From: an uncultured Acinetobacter sp.
GTDB lineage: Bacteria; Pseudomonadota; Gammaproteobacteria; Pseudomonadales; Moraxellaceae
Assembly (NCBI RefSeq): GCF_947626835.1
Contig: NZ_CANQTS010000017.1
Coordinates: forward strand, 1 to 44,886
DNA length: 44,886 bases
Reading direction: 5' to 3'
Shown: positions 1-7,969 of the stretch, one piece after another
How the letters are laid out: each line of letters begins with the position of its first letter
Position numbering within the stretch: the first letter of the stretch is position 1
The notes under the pieces: model-generated
Database searches by the model: none
Told to the model about the DNA's origin: nothing
What the model saw: the letters and a program-made list of their open reading frames with translations, nothing else
Made by a program: the position numbers and the translations under genes

Positions 1-200
1 GATCAACCAGTAAAAATCCACACAAGTTGTTCTTCATAATCTCTTAATGATTTACTCGCTAATTCGTCATTAGCAAGTTAGGTCAGCAATAATACTCTTA
101 ATCTCATAAGAGTCAAGCACTATCTTGAAGTAATTTAATCAAGCGCTGCTGATGGAGGGCGATTATAGATAGTTTTTTCAGTTAAACAAGCCCCAAACCA
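1..200 (-). promoter_or_regulatory. Tandem rRNA-operon promoters and 5' leader (leftward)
   Basis: On the minus strand two promoters are visible in series. The distal one has -35 TTGTTT (184-189), a 16-bp spacer and a perfect -10 TATAAT (162-167), followed by a GC-rich discriminator (CGCCCTCC) and preceded by A/T-rich sequence like an UP element. The proximal one has -35 TTGACT (111-116), a 16-bp spacer and -10 TATTAT (89-94). Tandem promoters with a GC-rich discriminator are typical of stringently controlled rrn operons, and the leader (about 1-82) resembles Acinetobacter pre-16S leader sequence as I remember it. It contains an inverted repeat (CTTGCTAAT / ATTAGCGAG). The 16S gene itself would lie left of position 1 and is not in the window, so the rRNA assignment is an inference. 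The alternative is a strong tRNA or other stable-RNA promoter. Confidence 0.65.
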
Positions 201-302
201 AAAAAATATAACTAAAAGTGATTAATTGTGCAATTTTTAATCCAAATTATTATTTTTTGCTATATTTACTCTTTATAACTTCTTTTTCATAGCTCATTAA
301 AT

Positions 303-333
303 AAAAAGCCACAACCTAACATTGTGGCTTTTT
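303..333 (-). terminator. Rho-independent terminator of the copper-receptor operon
   Basis: The 7-bp stem GCCACAA / TTGTGGC (308-314 and 322-328) is followed on the minus strand by a run of T (complement of 303-307). It lies just past the stop codon of the leftward TonB-dependent receptor gene and separates it from the downstream rRNA promoters. The stem is also followed by T5 on the plus strand, so it could act in both directions. Confidence 0.8.
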
Positions 334-363
334 CAGGATTTAACTTACATTAAGCACCTAAGT

Positions 364-2394
364 CTAAAACTTCATGTTCAAACGTGTCCAATAGTTGCGT
401 CCGATATTGTTAAATTGCTCAGTTGCGGCAAAACCAAGACCTGCATTACCCAATTTGTTTAAATGCTCGGCATACGTTTTATTTAGTACGTTATCAATAC
501 CGACTGATAGATCAACATCCTGAGCTAATTTATACGTGCCATTTAACGAAAGTGTGCCAAAACCTGTGCTCTTTTTAACATCATAGCCGACAATATTGCC
601 TTCACGTTCACTAATACGGCTTTGGCCATCAACTATGCGCCATAATAAGCCAAGGTTGTAGTTGTCTTGCACGTAACGTAAATTGATACGTCCCTCTAAT
701 GGAGATATTTGTGGTAATGGTGTGTTATTGCTCGTGTTTTTACCCCATGCATACATGGCACTCACATCTGCTTGGATTGCATCGCTAAATTGATAACCCA
801 CACCCGCTTCTGCACCTGCAATGGTGGCATCGACATTACGACTATGCGCTTCTAAAGCTTGGTTTGCTCCTGTCGGGAGATAGGTAGTTAAAATATAGTC
901 TTGAATCAGACCGACATAAGCCGATGCCCAAGAATTAAATCCAGCATATTGATGTTGATAACCAAGATCAAGTTGGAAGGTCTTTTCAGTGTCAATTTGG
1001 TTAAAGGTATTGGCTTGACCGTTACCCGATTTCGGACTGAACAACTCCCAATAATCAGGCATACGCTCAACATAACCTAAACCGATATAGGTTTTGCCAT
1101 CATCATGGTCAGGATGGGTATTTTCAAAGCGTACAAAACCACTAAATAGAGTATGTTCACGTTGCTTATCCAAAGAAGCGGTGACATTACGTTGGTCTTT
1201 AACTTCGACTTGATCGATTCGCACACCGGATACTAAGCGATTTTCATCACCAAATTGATAAGTCAGTTCACCAAAACCACCAAATGATTGAAATTTCATA
1301 TCCGTCATACGCGGCTGATCTTGATAGACAATGCCTTGCATAGCATCTGTTTTACGAATGCTATGCTCATTGTTTTGCGTATCGATCCCCGTGATCAAAT
1401 TCATGTTGTCCCATTCTTGGGTCATGGCTAAACGTGCGTTTAGCGTTTTACGGGCCACATTGGTTGCCATCTGCATCATTGGTGGTTTACGTAAACTATA
1501 GTTATCCATCACATGATCATTAAAATTATAATTGATCTGTGCTTCAATCTTTTCGATTACATCACTGACATTTTTCTTCTCAACACGTAAACCTAAACTT
1601 TCGCGGGCAAACTTAGAGCCGTCCATGGCACGTCCTGCATAGACTGCTTCACCATCTGCTTTACCACCTGTGAGTTCAACCCATGTATCTGCATTGGGTG
1701 TCCATCCTAAAGCAATATCTGCATTCCAACGCTTCCAATCGGATGGGACTGTTTTTCCATCACCATCTTGATAACTATTAGATACCGAACGATTGGTATT
1801 AAGACGAATGTATTTTTGCTCATCACCCACTGCTGCTTCGATATTTTGATCCAAGCGTCCATAAGAACCCACCACCACACTCGCTTGACCACGATAGTTT
1901 TGATCTTGAGAAAAATCTTCAGGACGGCGTTCAAAAATTACGGTGGCTGCTGAACCTGTGTTGGCATATTGCACCGTTTGTGGGCCTTTAATCACCGAAA
2001 TTTGATCATAGCTTTCAGGTGAAATATAAGAGGTTGGGGAGTCCATTCGACTTGGACAAGCCCCTAAATTTTCAGTGCCATCGGTTAAGATTTTAATACG
2101 TGAGCCAAACATGCCACGGAACGTGACATCACCATTGGTACCTGCTCCGCTATTGACTGCGCTAAAACCCACAATACTTTGTAAGTAATCTGCACCATCT
2201 GAGGCAGGAATCGGCTGAATCGGTTGTTTTGGATCAGCACGAACAATTAAGCCATTGGCATCGTTACCTGTTTGTGCCGTAGCCACAATCGCAGTTAAAG
2301 CATGGGTTGGGGTTTCAACCGCCAAAGTTGTGGTTGAATAGGCGATCGCCATCGTAGCCACTAAAGGCTGAAGTAAAAATTGACCTGAGCGCAT
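364..2394 (-). CDS. oprC: TonB-dependent copper receptor, OprC/NosA type
   Basis: Outer-membrane TonB-dependent receptor of about 676 residues, the size expected for the copper-receptor family (TIGR01778). Order of parts: signal peptide (about 1-26), a TonB-box-like segment near residue 35, plug domain (about 45-165), then a 22-strand-type barrel ending in the C-terminal Phe typical of outer-membrane proteins. Two metal-ligand motifs known from Pseudomonas OprC are visible: CxxxM in the plug (C113, M117, within GACPSRM) and HxM (H294, M296, within DHVMDNY). This supports copper rather than siderophore or haem uptake. The ATG at 2394 is chosen over an in-frame TTG immediately before it, with GTGAG as a weak ribosome site. 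It lies downstream of, and probably in an operon with, the DUF2946 gene. The function is by homology; the motifs are seen directly. Confidence 0.9.
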   Translation of the reverse strand: MRSGQFLLQPLVATMAIAYSTTTLAVETPTHALTAIVATAQTGNDANGLIVRADPKQPIQPIPASDGADYLQSIVGFSAVNSGAGTNGDVTFRGMFGSRIKILTDGTENLGACPSRMDSPTSYISPESYDQISVIKGPQTVQYANTGSAATVIFERRPEDFSQDQNYRGQASVVVGSYGRLDQNIEAAVGDEQKYIRLNTNRSVSNSYQDGDGKTVPSDWKRWNADIALGWTPNADTWVELTGGKADGEAVYAGRAMDGSKFARESLGLRVEKKNVSDVIEKIEAQINYNFNDHVMDNYSLRKPPMMQMATNVARKTLNARLAMTQEWDNMNLITGIDTQNNEHSIRKTDAMQGIVYQDQPRMTDMKFQSFGGFGELTYQFGDENRLVSGVRIDQVEVKDQRNVTASLDKQREHTLFSGFVRFENTHPDHDDGKTYIGLGYVERMPDYWELFSPKSGNGQANTFNQIDTEKTFQLDLGYQHQYAGFNSWASAYVGLIQDYILTTYLPTGANQALEAHSRNVDATIAGAEAGVGYQFSDAIQADVSAMYAWGKNTSNNTPLPQISPLEGRINLRYVQDNYNLGLLWRIVDGQSRISEREGNIVGYDVKKSTGFGTLSLNGTYKLAQDVDLSVGIDNVLNKTYAEHLNKLGNAGLGFAATEQFNNIGRNYWTRLNMKF

Positions 2395-2467
2395 CAAAAG
2401 ATCTCACTTAAAACATAAATACGAGGGGGCTAGAGCCAATCAAGACCCTAGAACAAACAATCGAAAT

Positions 2468-2875
2468 TTATGCAAAAAGTGGTGGGGCTCGCCCTTGCGG
2501 CAGTAAAAATAGTCGTTGCAGTACAAACCAAACATAAGCTGCTTGATTTTTCCATGCATAAAAACGTACCAAAATACGATCAAGCACTTCTTTAATGCTT
2601 AAATCAGGCGGCAAAACTAAGTTACTGTAAACAGTACAATACTGACACTGATGATTGGCATCGTGATGATGTGTGTGGTCAGCAGCATGCTCAGCTGTAT
2701 GTGCATGATGACTAGGAGAAGTGGGATTTAATAATGCTTGGGTGATGGTCTCACACACCGGCGCAACCTGATATTGCATCGGCAGTAGAGGCTGTAGAAA
2801 AACAGCGATTTGTAAAGCCACCGCGACTAACGCCAGTAGCAACCCGCTTCGCATCACCAAGAACAAAAAACCCAT
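2468..2875 (-). CDS. DUF2946 family protein (copper-associated, His-rich)
   Basis: Small protein of up to 135 residues with one hydrophobic N-terminal segment (signal or anchor). A strongly His-rich stretch follows (about residues 55-75, HHAH and HTHHH clusters) and then a CxxC motif (CQYC). That pattern, and the position just upstream of a copper TonB receptor, fits DUF2946, a family of unknown biochemical role often found beside copper uptake genes. A periplasmic metal-handling role is inferred. The start is uncertain. The first ATG at 2875 lies in the 3' arm of a hairpin that also looks like the def terminator. The ATG at 2854 (giving 128 residues, beginning MRSGLLLAL) avoids the hairpin and may be the true start. 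Neither has a strong ribosome site. The gap to the receptor gene is about 70 bp. Confidence 0.75.
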   Translation of the reverse strand: MGFLFLVMRSGLLLALVAVALQIAVFLQPLLPMQYQVAPVCETITQALLNPTSPSHHAHTAEHAADHTHHHDANHQCQYCTVYSNLVLPPDLSIKEVLDRILVRFYAWKNQAAYVWFVLQRLFLLPQGRAPPLFA

Positions 2876-2889
2876 ACATGGAGTATGGG
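2865..2889 (-). terminator. Terminator-like hairpin overlapping the DUF2946 start
   Basis: On the minus strand CCCATAC / GTATGGG (2883-2889 and 2871-2877, 5-nt loop) is followed by T6 (2870-2865). It sits about 45 bp past the def stop, so it can end def transcripts, yet it covers the first possible start codon of the downstream DUF2946 gene. Confidence 0.6.
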
Positions 2890-2893
2890 CTTG

Positions 2894-2910
2894 AGTATAA
2901 CAAATATACT
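2894..2910 (-). promoter_or_regulatory. Palindrome overlapping a candidate -10 of the copper-receptor operon
   Basis: Inverted repeat AGTATA-acaaa-TATACT. Read on the minus strand, the downstream arm TATACT (2894-2899) resembles a -10 box placing transcription start near 2887, about 12 bp before the first possible start of the DUF2946 gene. A palindrome over a -10 could be a repressor operator. No known regulator consensus was recognised. This is an inference from position and symmetry. Confidence 0.35.
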
Positions 2911-2933
2911 AACCAACAAAACAGTTTTTAAAC

Positions 2934-3452
2934 TTACCGTTGCACTTTTTGGCGTTGACGCACCACTTTTTCCACTTTTTCACGCGCACGTTGACGCTTT
3001 AATGGAGACAAATAATCGACAAACAATTTGCCATTTAAGTGATCCATTTCATGCTGAATACAAACTGCGAGAAGTTCATCTGCTTCCATCTCAAACGCTT
3101 GCCCCTCAAGATTCAGTGCTTCGATCTTTACGCGTGACGGACGCTCAACTTTATCGTATATTTGAGGCACAGATAAACAGCCCTCTTCATACGGTTGGGT
3201 TTGTTCAGTCAGTGGGGTAATCTTTGGATTAATGAACACCAATGGTTGATCTTTGGTTTCAGATAAATCCATGACGATCAATTGGATATGATGATCAACT
3301 TGCGTTGCAGCTAAACCAATACCAGGTGCTGCATACATCGTTTCAAACATATCTGCGGCAAGCTGACGAATTTCATCAGTAACTTCTTCGACAGGTTTCG
3401 CAATGGTACGAAGACGGGGATCCGGGAAACTTAAAATAGGTAATAAGGCCAT
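2934..3452 (-). CDS. def: Peptide deformylase
   Basis: Removes the formyl group from the N-terminal Met of nascent proteins in the cytoplasm. All three family motifs are present in 172 residues: GIGLAA (44-49), EGCLS (90-94, metal ligand C92) and HEMDH (134-138, two metal-binding His and the catalytic Glu). Length matches bacterial type I enzymes (about 165-175). It is transcribed divergently from the LysM-protein gene, an arrangement conserved with dprA and tsaC in Acinetobacter and Pseudomonas. In many bacteria def is followed by fmt, which is not adjacent here. The ATG at 3452 begins the usual MALLPIL N terminus. The identification is secure. Confidence 0.97.
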   Translation of the reverse strand: MALLPILSFPDPRLRTIAKPVEEVTDEIRQLAADMFETMYAAPGIGLAATQVDHHIQLIVMDLSETKDQPLVFINPKITPLTEQTQPYEEGCLSVPQIYDKVERPSRVKIEALNLEGQAFEMEADELLAVCIQHEMDHLNGKLFVDYLSPLKRQRAREKVEKVVRQRQKVQR

Positions 3453-3566
3453 ACTGCGTCCTCAACTCTGCCATTGAACTAAAAAAACCAATGAAGGAAT
3501 GCTTCATCAGAAAATTGTGTGTAAGATCGTTATTATAACGCAACTGCATACATAATTTTAGGAATT

Positions 3567-4727
3567 ATGATAATGAAAAAAGTTTTGACAGACACAGCTA
3601 TTTTTCGTGTCTTGGGGTTTAAACAGCATGTATTGGCTGTTGCAGTGTGTGCGAGTTTGGGGCTAGGTATGATCGCAACCGCTGAGGCGGCACCTGCACG
3701 CAATGTCAATCCACCTGTGTTAAAAGCCGATGCACCAAACGTCTATGTGGTCAAAAAAGGCGATACCCTGTGGGATATTTCAAAGCGCTTTTTAAAGAAT
3801 CCTCTACGCTGGCGTGAAATTTGGGCAAGCAATAAACATGTTAAAAATCCACATTGGATTTTCCCCGGTGACCGTTTATTAATGTGTGATTATCAAGGTC
3901 GTCCGATTTTAGGTAAAGACGAAGGTGATGGTTGTGCCGGAATTATTAGTCGTTATTTAGGCGACCAAAAGTTACAACCTCAGGTTCGCCTTGAGTCGTT
4001 AAATAATGCCATTCCTGTGATTGCACTTGATGATATTAAAAACTTCCTTGAGCGCTCACATATCATTGCACCAAATGCTTTAGATGCGACTCCTTATATT
4101 ATAGGTGCAGCAGATCAACGTGTTTTAGCCGCTAAAGGACAAACAGTTTATGCACGCGGTGCAGGTTTAGAAGCCGGTCAGCGTTATGCCATTTACCGTG
4201 AAGGCGAACCGTACACAGCCACTGATGCCAAAGGACGTAAATACCCTGTTGCCTTAGAACTTACTCAAGTAGCCACCGCTATTGCCAGCAAAAATAGCGA
4301 CGACATCACCACACTAGAAATTACTGACACCTTTAGCTATGAAGTGCGTCGTGGTGATCGTGTTTTACCAATTTATGACCCAATGCTGCCAACATTGTTC
4401 TACCCAGTAGAAACTGATAATGTGGTCAAAGATGGTAAAGTTATTCGTGTACAAGGTTCAATTGGCACAGCCGCGCTGGGTAGTGTTGTTACTCTAGATC
4501 GTGGTAGCCAACACGGCGTACAAAGTGGACATGTGTTTAGCATTTCACAACAAGGTGAAATCGTGACTGATCCAAAAACAAAAGAACGTATTCAATTGCC
4601 GGGTCAGCGTATTGGTCAACTCATGGTATTTAAAACCTTTGATCAATTTAGCTATGGCTATGTATTAAGTAGTGAATTGCCAATTAAAGTTGGCGCAAAC
4701 TTAGTCACTCCAAGCGATGATGAATAA
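3567..4727 (+). CDS. LysM peptidoglycan-binding domain protein
   Basis: Exported protein of about 386 residues with an N-terminal signal segment (hydrophobic about 21-40, cleavage probably near AEAAPA). One LysM domain follows (about 59-107; VVKKGDTLWDIS, then IFPGDRL), which binds peptidoglycan. The remaining 280 residues are a conserved beta-rich region without a recognised catalytic motif. The gene is divergent from def and lies 24 bp before dprA, as in pseudomonads and acinetobacters, but its role in that neighbourhood is unknown. A structural or envelope-linked role is inferred. There are two possible starts: ATG at 3567 and ATG at 3573 (MKKVLTD), the latter better spaced from the AGGAA ribosome site. 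Confidence 0.88.
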   Translation: MIMKKVLTDTAIFRVLGFKQHVLAVAVCASLGLGMIATAEAAPARNVNPPVLKADAPNVYVVKKGDTLWDISKRFLKNPLRWREIWASNKHVKNPHWIFPGDRLLMCDYQGRPILGKDEGDGCAGIISRYLGDQKLQPQVRLESLNNAIPVIALDDIKNFLERSHIIAPNALDATPYIIGAADQRVLAAKGQTVYARGAGLEAGQRYAIYREGEPYTATDAKGRKYPVALELTQVATAIASKNSDDITTLEITDTFSYEVRRGDRVLPIYDPMLPTLFYPVETDNVVKDGKVIRVQGSIGTAALGSVVTLDRGSQHGVQSGHVFSISQQGEIVTDPKTKERIQLPGQRIGQLMVFKTFDQFSYGYVLSSELPIKVGANLVTPSDDE

Positions 4728-4751
4728 ACGATAAAAACAACGAGGTGAGGT

Positions 4752-5897
4752 ATGTTGCAACAGCTCTCACAATCGCAACGCGATTTCATTTGCTTGTGGT
4801 ATTTAGTGCAACATTCCTTGTCGAGTTTTTATAAGCTGCTTGACTATTATGGCTCAGTCCCCAGTGCTATTGCGGCACGGCATGACTGGGCCATTTTAAA
4901 TTTACACCGTAGTCATGTCAAACGTGTCCAAGAATTTGAACAACCGCTACAGCAAGCTCATTTTGAAAAACTCCTGCATAGCATACAAACTCACAGCGAT
5001 TTTATCGTCACGTTTCAAGACGATGCTTATCCACAGCAACTTTTAAACTATGTGGATAAACCACCACTGATTTTTGGGCAAGGTCAGCTCAATATCTTAA
5101 ACGAAGCGCAAATTGCTATTGTGGGCAGTCGTAAACCAAGCCCCCATGGACGCCAAGTAGCTTATGATTTTGCCTACTATTTAAGTGAACAAGGTTTTTA
5201 TATTAATAGTGGTTTAGCATTAGGTATTGATGAAGCTGCTCACTTAGGTGGTTTACAGCATGGACGTACTTTGGCGGTGATGGCAACGGGTTTAGATCAA
5301 ACTTATCCACGCCAACATCACAACTTAAGAACACAGATTCTTGACCAAGGTGGCACAGTCATCACTGAATTTTTACCGTTTACCCCCCCCTTACAGCACA
5401 ATTTCCCAAGACGTAACCGAATTGTCAGTGGTTTAAGTTTAGGTGTATTAGTAGCAGAAGCGACTTTAAAAAGTGGTTCTTTAATTACGGCCAAAATTGC
5501 GGCCGAGCAAGGTAAAAGTATCTTTGCGATTCCGGGACATATTTATAGTGACCATCATCAAGGTTGCCACCAACTCATTCGCGAAGGTGCGACTTTGGTC
5601 GATCATCCTGAGCAAATTGTTGAAGATTTGGCCTTAGCCACCCAATGGCAGCATCAACAATTGCATCCACAACATACAGCTACACTTACAATAAAACCTG
5701 TAGCTGAACCTAAAGTCCCTGCACATTTACAAGCACTCTACACAACACTTGATTGGCAAGGTCAAAGCCTTGACCAACTTTGTGCACGTTTACAGCTAGA
5801 CGCAGCGGATTTAACCGCAAAACTTATGGAACTTGAACTGTTTGGTTTAGCAATGCAGCAGTCAGGTCTGTACTTGCGTTGTGGTTCAGCGCAATAA
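4752..5897 (+). CDS. dprA: DNA-processing protein DprA (Smf)
   Basis: Loads RecA on incoming single-stranded DNA during natural transformation, a trait common in Acinetobacter. It has 381 residues: an N-terminal helical (SAM-like) region, a Rossmann-fold DprA core (about 105-290), and a C-terminal winged-helix segment (about 315-375). Core motifs are clear: IVGSRKPS (123-130), GLALGID (154-160), FPRRNRIVSG (218-227) and KSGSLITA (240-247). The ATG at 4752 is preceded by GAGGTGAGG. An uninterrupted C8 tract (5383-5390) encodes the Thr-Pro-Pro at 211-213 and is a possible slippage site. The gene lies 24 bp after the LysM-protein gene and is followed by tsaC, probably in one transcript. The identification is secure. 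Confidence 0.96.
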   Translation: MLQQLSQSQRDFICLWYLVQHSLSSFYKLLDYYGSVPSAIAARHDWAILNLHRSHVKRVQEFEQPLQQAHFEKLLHSIQTHSDFIVTFQDDAYPQQLLNYVDKPPLIFGQGQLNILNEAQIAIVGSRKPSPHGRQVAYDFAYYLSEQGFYINSGLALGIDEAAHLGGLQHGRTLAVMATGLDQTYPRQHHNLRTQILDQGGTVITEFLPFTPPLQHNFPRRNRIVSGLSLGVLVAEATLKSGSLITAKIAAEQGKSIFAIPGHIYSDHHQGCHQLIREGATLVDHPEQIVEDLALATQWQHQQLHPQHTATLTIKPVAEPKVPAHLQALYTTLDWQGQSLDQLCARLQLDAADLTAKLMELELFGLAMQQSGLYLRCGSAQ

Positions 5898-5941
5898 GGT
5901 TCACAATAGTCTTTTCACACGTCACATGGGAAAAGATAAAA

Positions 5942-6517
5942 ATGTCGATGATTACTACCTCTGTTACCGAAGCTGCAGAATGTCTTAAACAAGGCCAAGT
6001 TCTGGCTTATCCTACAGAGGCCGTTTGGGGTTTAGGCTGTGATCCGTATAACCAAGAGGCATTTTTAGAAATCTTACGTTTAAAACAACGCCCAATTGAA
6101 AAAGGGGTTATTTTACTTGCTGCTCACTTAGGTCAAGTAGAATCTTTACTAGTCAATTTAGATCCAGACATCCGTGCTCAAGTAGAACACTCTTGGCGTA
6201 ATCAAGCAGCCAGTGAACGCGCCACAACATGGTTACTGCCTGCAACAGATGAAATTCCAACTTGGATTAAAGGCAATCATCCCAAAGTGGCAGTACGTGT
6301 GACCAATCACCCACTATGTGTAGCACTGTGTTCTGCCTTTGATCGTTTTATTGTATCAACAAGCGCCAATCCTGCAGGCCTTGAGCCTGCACGTTCTTTA
6401 CAAGATGCTATGCAATATTTTCATCAAGATTTAAATTATCTGAATGGTGATTTAGGTTTAAGTTGTGAAACAAGTCGCATTTTAGATGCTGAAACAGGCG
6501 CAGTGATTCGAAGCTAA
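5942..6517 (+). CDS. tsaC: L-threonylcarbamoyladenylate synthase TsaC (YrdC/Sua5)
   Basis: Makes threonylcarbamoyl-AMP from Thr, bicarbonate and ATP for t6A37 modification of ANN-decoding tRNAs. The protein has 191 residues from the ATG at 5942, close to E. coli TsaC (190), with the typical segments AYPTEAVWGLGCDP, LKQRPIEKG and STSANPAG. There is no C-terminal Sua5 domain, so TsaC is the right subtype. The reading frame stays open upstream to a TTG inside the dprA 3' end, but the family alignment begins at the chosen Met or the ATG two codons later. It follows dprA by 44 bp and is probably cotranscribed. Confidence in function is high; the start is slightly uncertain. Confidence 0.95.
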   Translation: MSMITTSVTEAAECLKQGQVLAYPTEAVWGLGCDPYNQEAFLEILRLKQRPIEKGVILLAAHLGQVESLLVNLDPDIRAQVEHSWRNQAASERATTWLLPATDEIPTWIKGNHPKVAVRVTNHPLCVALCSAFDRFIVSTSANPAGLEPARSLQDAMQYFHQDLNYLNGDLGLSCETSRILDAETGAVIRS

Positions 6518-6534
6518 ATCATTAAATTTTAGGC

Positions 6535-6568
6535 AAAAAAAAGCTCAGCCATATAGGGACGGCTGAGC
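6535..6568 (-). terminator. Strong rho-independent terminator, leftward
   Basis: Perfect 8-bp stem GCTCAGCC / GGCTGAGC (6543-6550, 6561-6568). On the minus strand it is followed by T8 (6542-6535); on the plus strand no T-run follows, so it does not serve tsaC well. It ends a leftward transcript, either the candidate small RNA or the EamA transporter mRNA. Confidence 0.8.
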
Positions 6569-6570
6569 AT

Positions 6571-6594
6571 AAAAAGGATGTGTAAATCACATCC
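6571..6594 (-). terminator. Second leftward terminator hairpin
   Basis: Perfect 7-bp stem GGATGTG / CACATCC with a 5-nt loop (6576-6594), then T5 on the minus strand (6575-6571). It lies immediately before the stronger terminator at 6535-6568. Confidence 0.65.
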
Positions 6595-6667
6595 AGAGGG
6601 TCTACAAATCTGGAGCAACTTAAGATCGTTAAGAATAACTTAAGTATCTGCGATGACGGTATTATGT

Positions 6668-6892
6668 GTTAATCATATAGTTTAAACAAATATAATATTA
6701 AACTCAATTTAGACTAAAAATATATTAGATAAGTAATTTTTTACCCTTATGTTCAATTTATCTGACTATTTTTTATTTATTTTTAAAAAAACTCAGCTAA
6801 TTTTTAACACCTCTCGCTGTCGTGATTTTTTGCAGTATAGAGGTGAAAAAAATAAATAAAATAAAACTTTTTTGTTTATTTTTTTAATCTAA
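6668..6892. other. AT-rich intergenic stretch
   Basis: Very AT-rich sequence between the candidate small RNA promoter and the stop codon of the leftward transporter gene. The only structure seen is a 7-bp inverted repeat, CACCTCT (6808-6814) / AGAGGTG (6839-6845), with A6 after it on the plus strand. On the minus strand this is a weak terminator candidate for the transporter gene. No coding region is supported. Confidence 0.5.
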
Positions 6893-7771
6893 TTATTTTT
6901 TCTGAGCCAACAATACAGCCAATACAATCACCATTCCACCAAGCGTATGATATATGCTCCATTGTTCATTCAGCCAAAAATAAGCGATCAAAGCCGTAAA
7001 AATTGGCATTAAGTTCATAAAGATACTGGTCTGATTCGGACCAAGTTGCTGTACCGCTTTCATCCACAGCAAAGGTGCCAACAATGAGGGGAAAATTCCG
7101 GCATACGCCACACTCACAACATTATCTTGAGTGATAGGATCTAAACCAAAATAAACAATGATGGGTACATGATAGAGCAAGGCAAAACACACCTGCACGT
7201 ATAGCATCAGCATTAAAGGCAATGCCAACTGCCATTTTCTTAAAAACACCCCATAAAAAGCATAAAAGAAAACGGCCAACAACATCAGCAGGTCACCCGT
7301 GTGCTGACCCAAGTTTAAAATTGCGTCAAACTGCCCTTGTCCAAGCACATATAGCAAACCCAAAAATGAGCAAATACTGCCAATTACAGCATAGCGATTA
7401 GGAAATTCTTTTAAAATTAAAATACCGACAAAAATAGTAAAAATCGGAATAAAGGCATTGATTAAGCCCATGTTAGTGGCGGTCGTATAATGTGCTGCGC
7501 TATAAGCCAAACCTTGATATAGCAACATGCCAAAGGCACTTAAAATTGCCAATTTTAAGCTATGTTGTTGAATTAATTGTCGCTGTTGCCAAGTTTTATG
7601 CAGCATAAATGGAGTTAATAACAGCCATGCCAACAACCAACGATAAAAGCTAATACTCATCGGTTCAATAAAATCGGTGACATAACGTGTGACCACAATA
7701 TTCAATGACCAAATCACAACAGCTGTCATTGGTAATAAAATTACCCACCATGCTATGCGTTGCTGTGTCAT
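6893..7771 (-). CDS. DMT/EamA-family membrane transporter
   Basis: Inner-membrane protein of 292 residues with about ten hydrophobic segments, arranged as two EamA repeats. The pattern SLNIVVTRY near the first helix and the GLxYVLGQG region at the repeat boundary fit drug/metabolite transporter superfamily members such as RhaT- or YedA-like exporters. The substrate cannot be told from sequence. The frame is open to an ATG at 7804, but the ATG at 7771 is preferred because AAGGATC lies about 6 bases before it. The gene is monocistronic, transcribed away from the glutathione peroxidase gene with a shared upstream region of about 200 bp. Confidence 0.85.
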   Translation of the reverse strand: MTQQRIAWWVILLPMTAVVIWSLNIVVTRYVTDFIEPMSISFYRWLLAWLLLTPFMLHKTWQQRQLIQQHSLKLAILSAFGMLLYQGLAYSAAHYTTATNMGLINAFIPIFTIFVGILILKEFPNRYAVIGSICSFLGLLYVLGQGQFDAILNLGQHTGDLLMLLAVFFYAFYGVFLRKWQLALPLMLMLYVQVCFALLYHVPIIVYFGLDPITQDNVVSVAYAGIFPSLLAPLLWMKAVQQLGPNQTSIFMNLMPIFTALIAYFWLNEQWSIYHTLGGMVIVLAVLLAQKK

Positions 7772-7969
7772 ATTGTGATCCTTCAGTATTATTTTTTCAG
7801 TCATATGCTGTTTTTCTATAATTCATTTCAGGTGTATTTGCCTTTGCTTTAAAAGCATGCACATCACATTGGCTTTTTGTACATATAGGCTAAAGACAAC
7901 AATTTTTACTTGCCGCTGCGCAATTTTATCGTTACAACAGGGTTTGCTTAAAACAAATAAGGATCGTTT

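Larger units (their letters stand above)
6535..6654 (-). ncRNA. Candidate small RNA ending in tandem terminators
   Basis: No gene is known here. On the minus strand a possible promoter (-10 CATAAT at 6661-6666; weak -35 TTGTTT 17 bp upstream) would start an RNA near 6654. The RNA has three alternately pairing arms (CTTAAG 6639-6644, TTAAG 6629-6633, CTTAA 6619-6623), a CCAGA/TCTGG stem (6593-6613), and two terminator hairpins. The first is GGATGTG/CACATCC plus T5 (6571-6594). The second is GCTCAGCC/GGCTGAGC plus T8 (6535-6568). These could instead be the distant 3' end of the EamA transporter mRNA, whose stop lies about 300 bp away. The small-RNA call is inference from promoter-like, structured and terminator-like sequence. 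Confidence 0.45.

Noticed and set aside
2885..3220. Open frame antisense to def
   Set aside because: It lies opposite a secure gene, with no family features or ribosome site.
3528..3540. Second Zur box (CGTTAT-T-ATAACG) between def and the LysM gene
   Set aside because: The spacing is 2 bp shorter than the znu palindrome, it overlaps likely promoter elements, and there is no zinc-related gene nearby.
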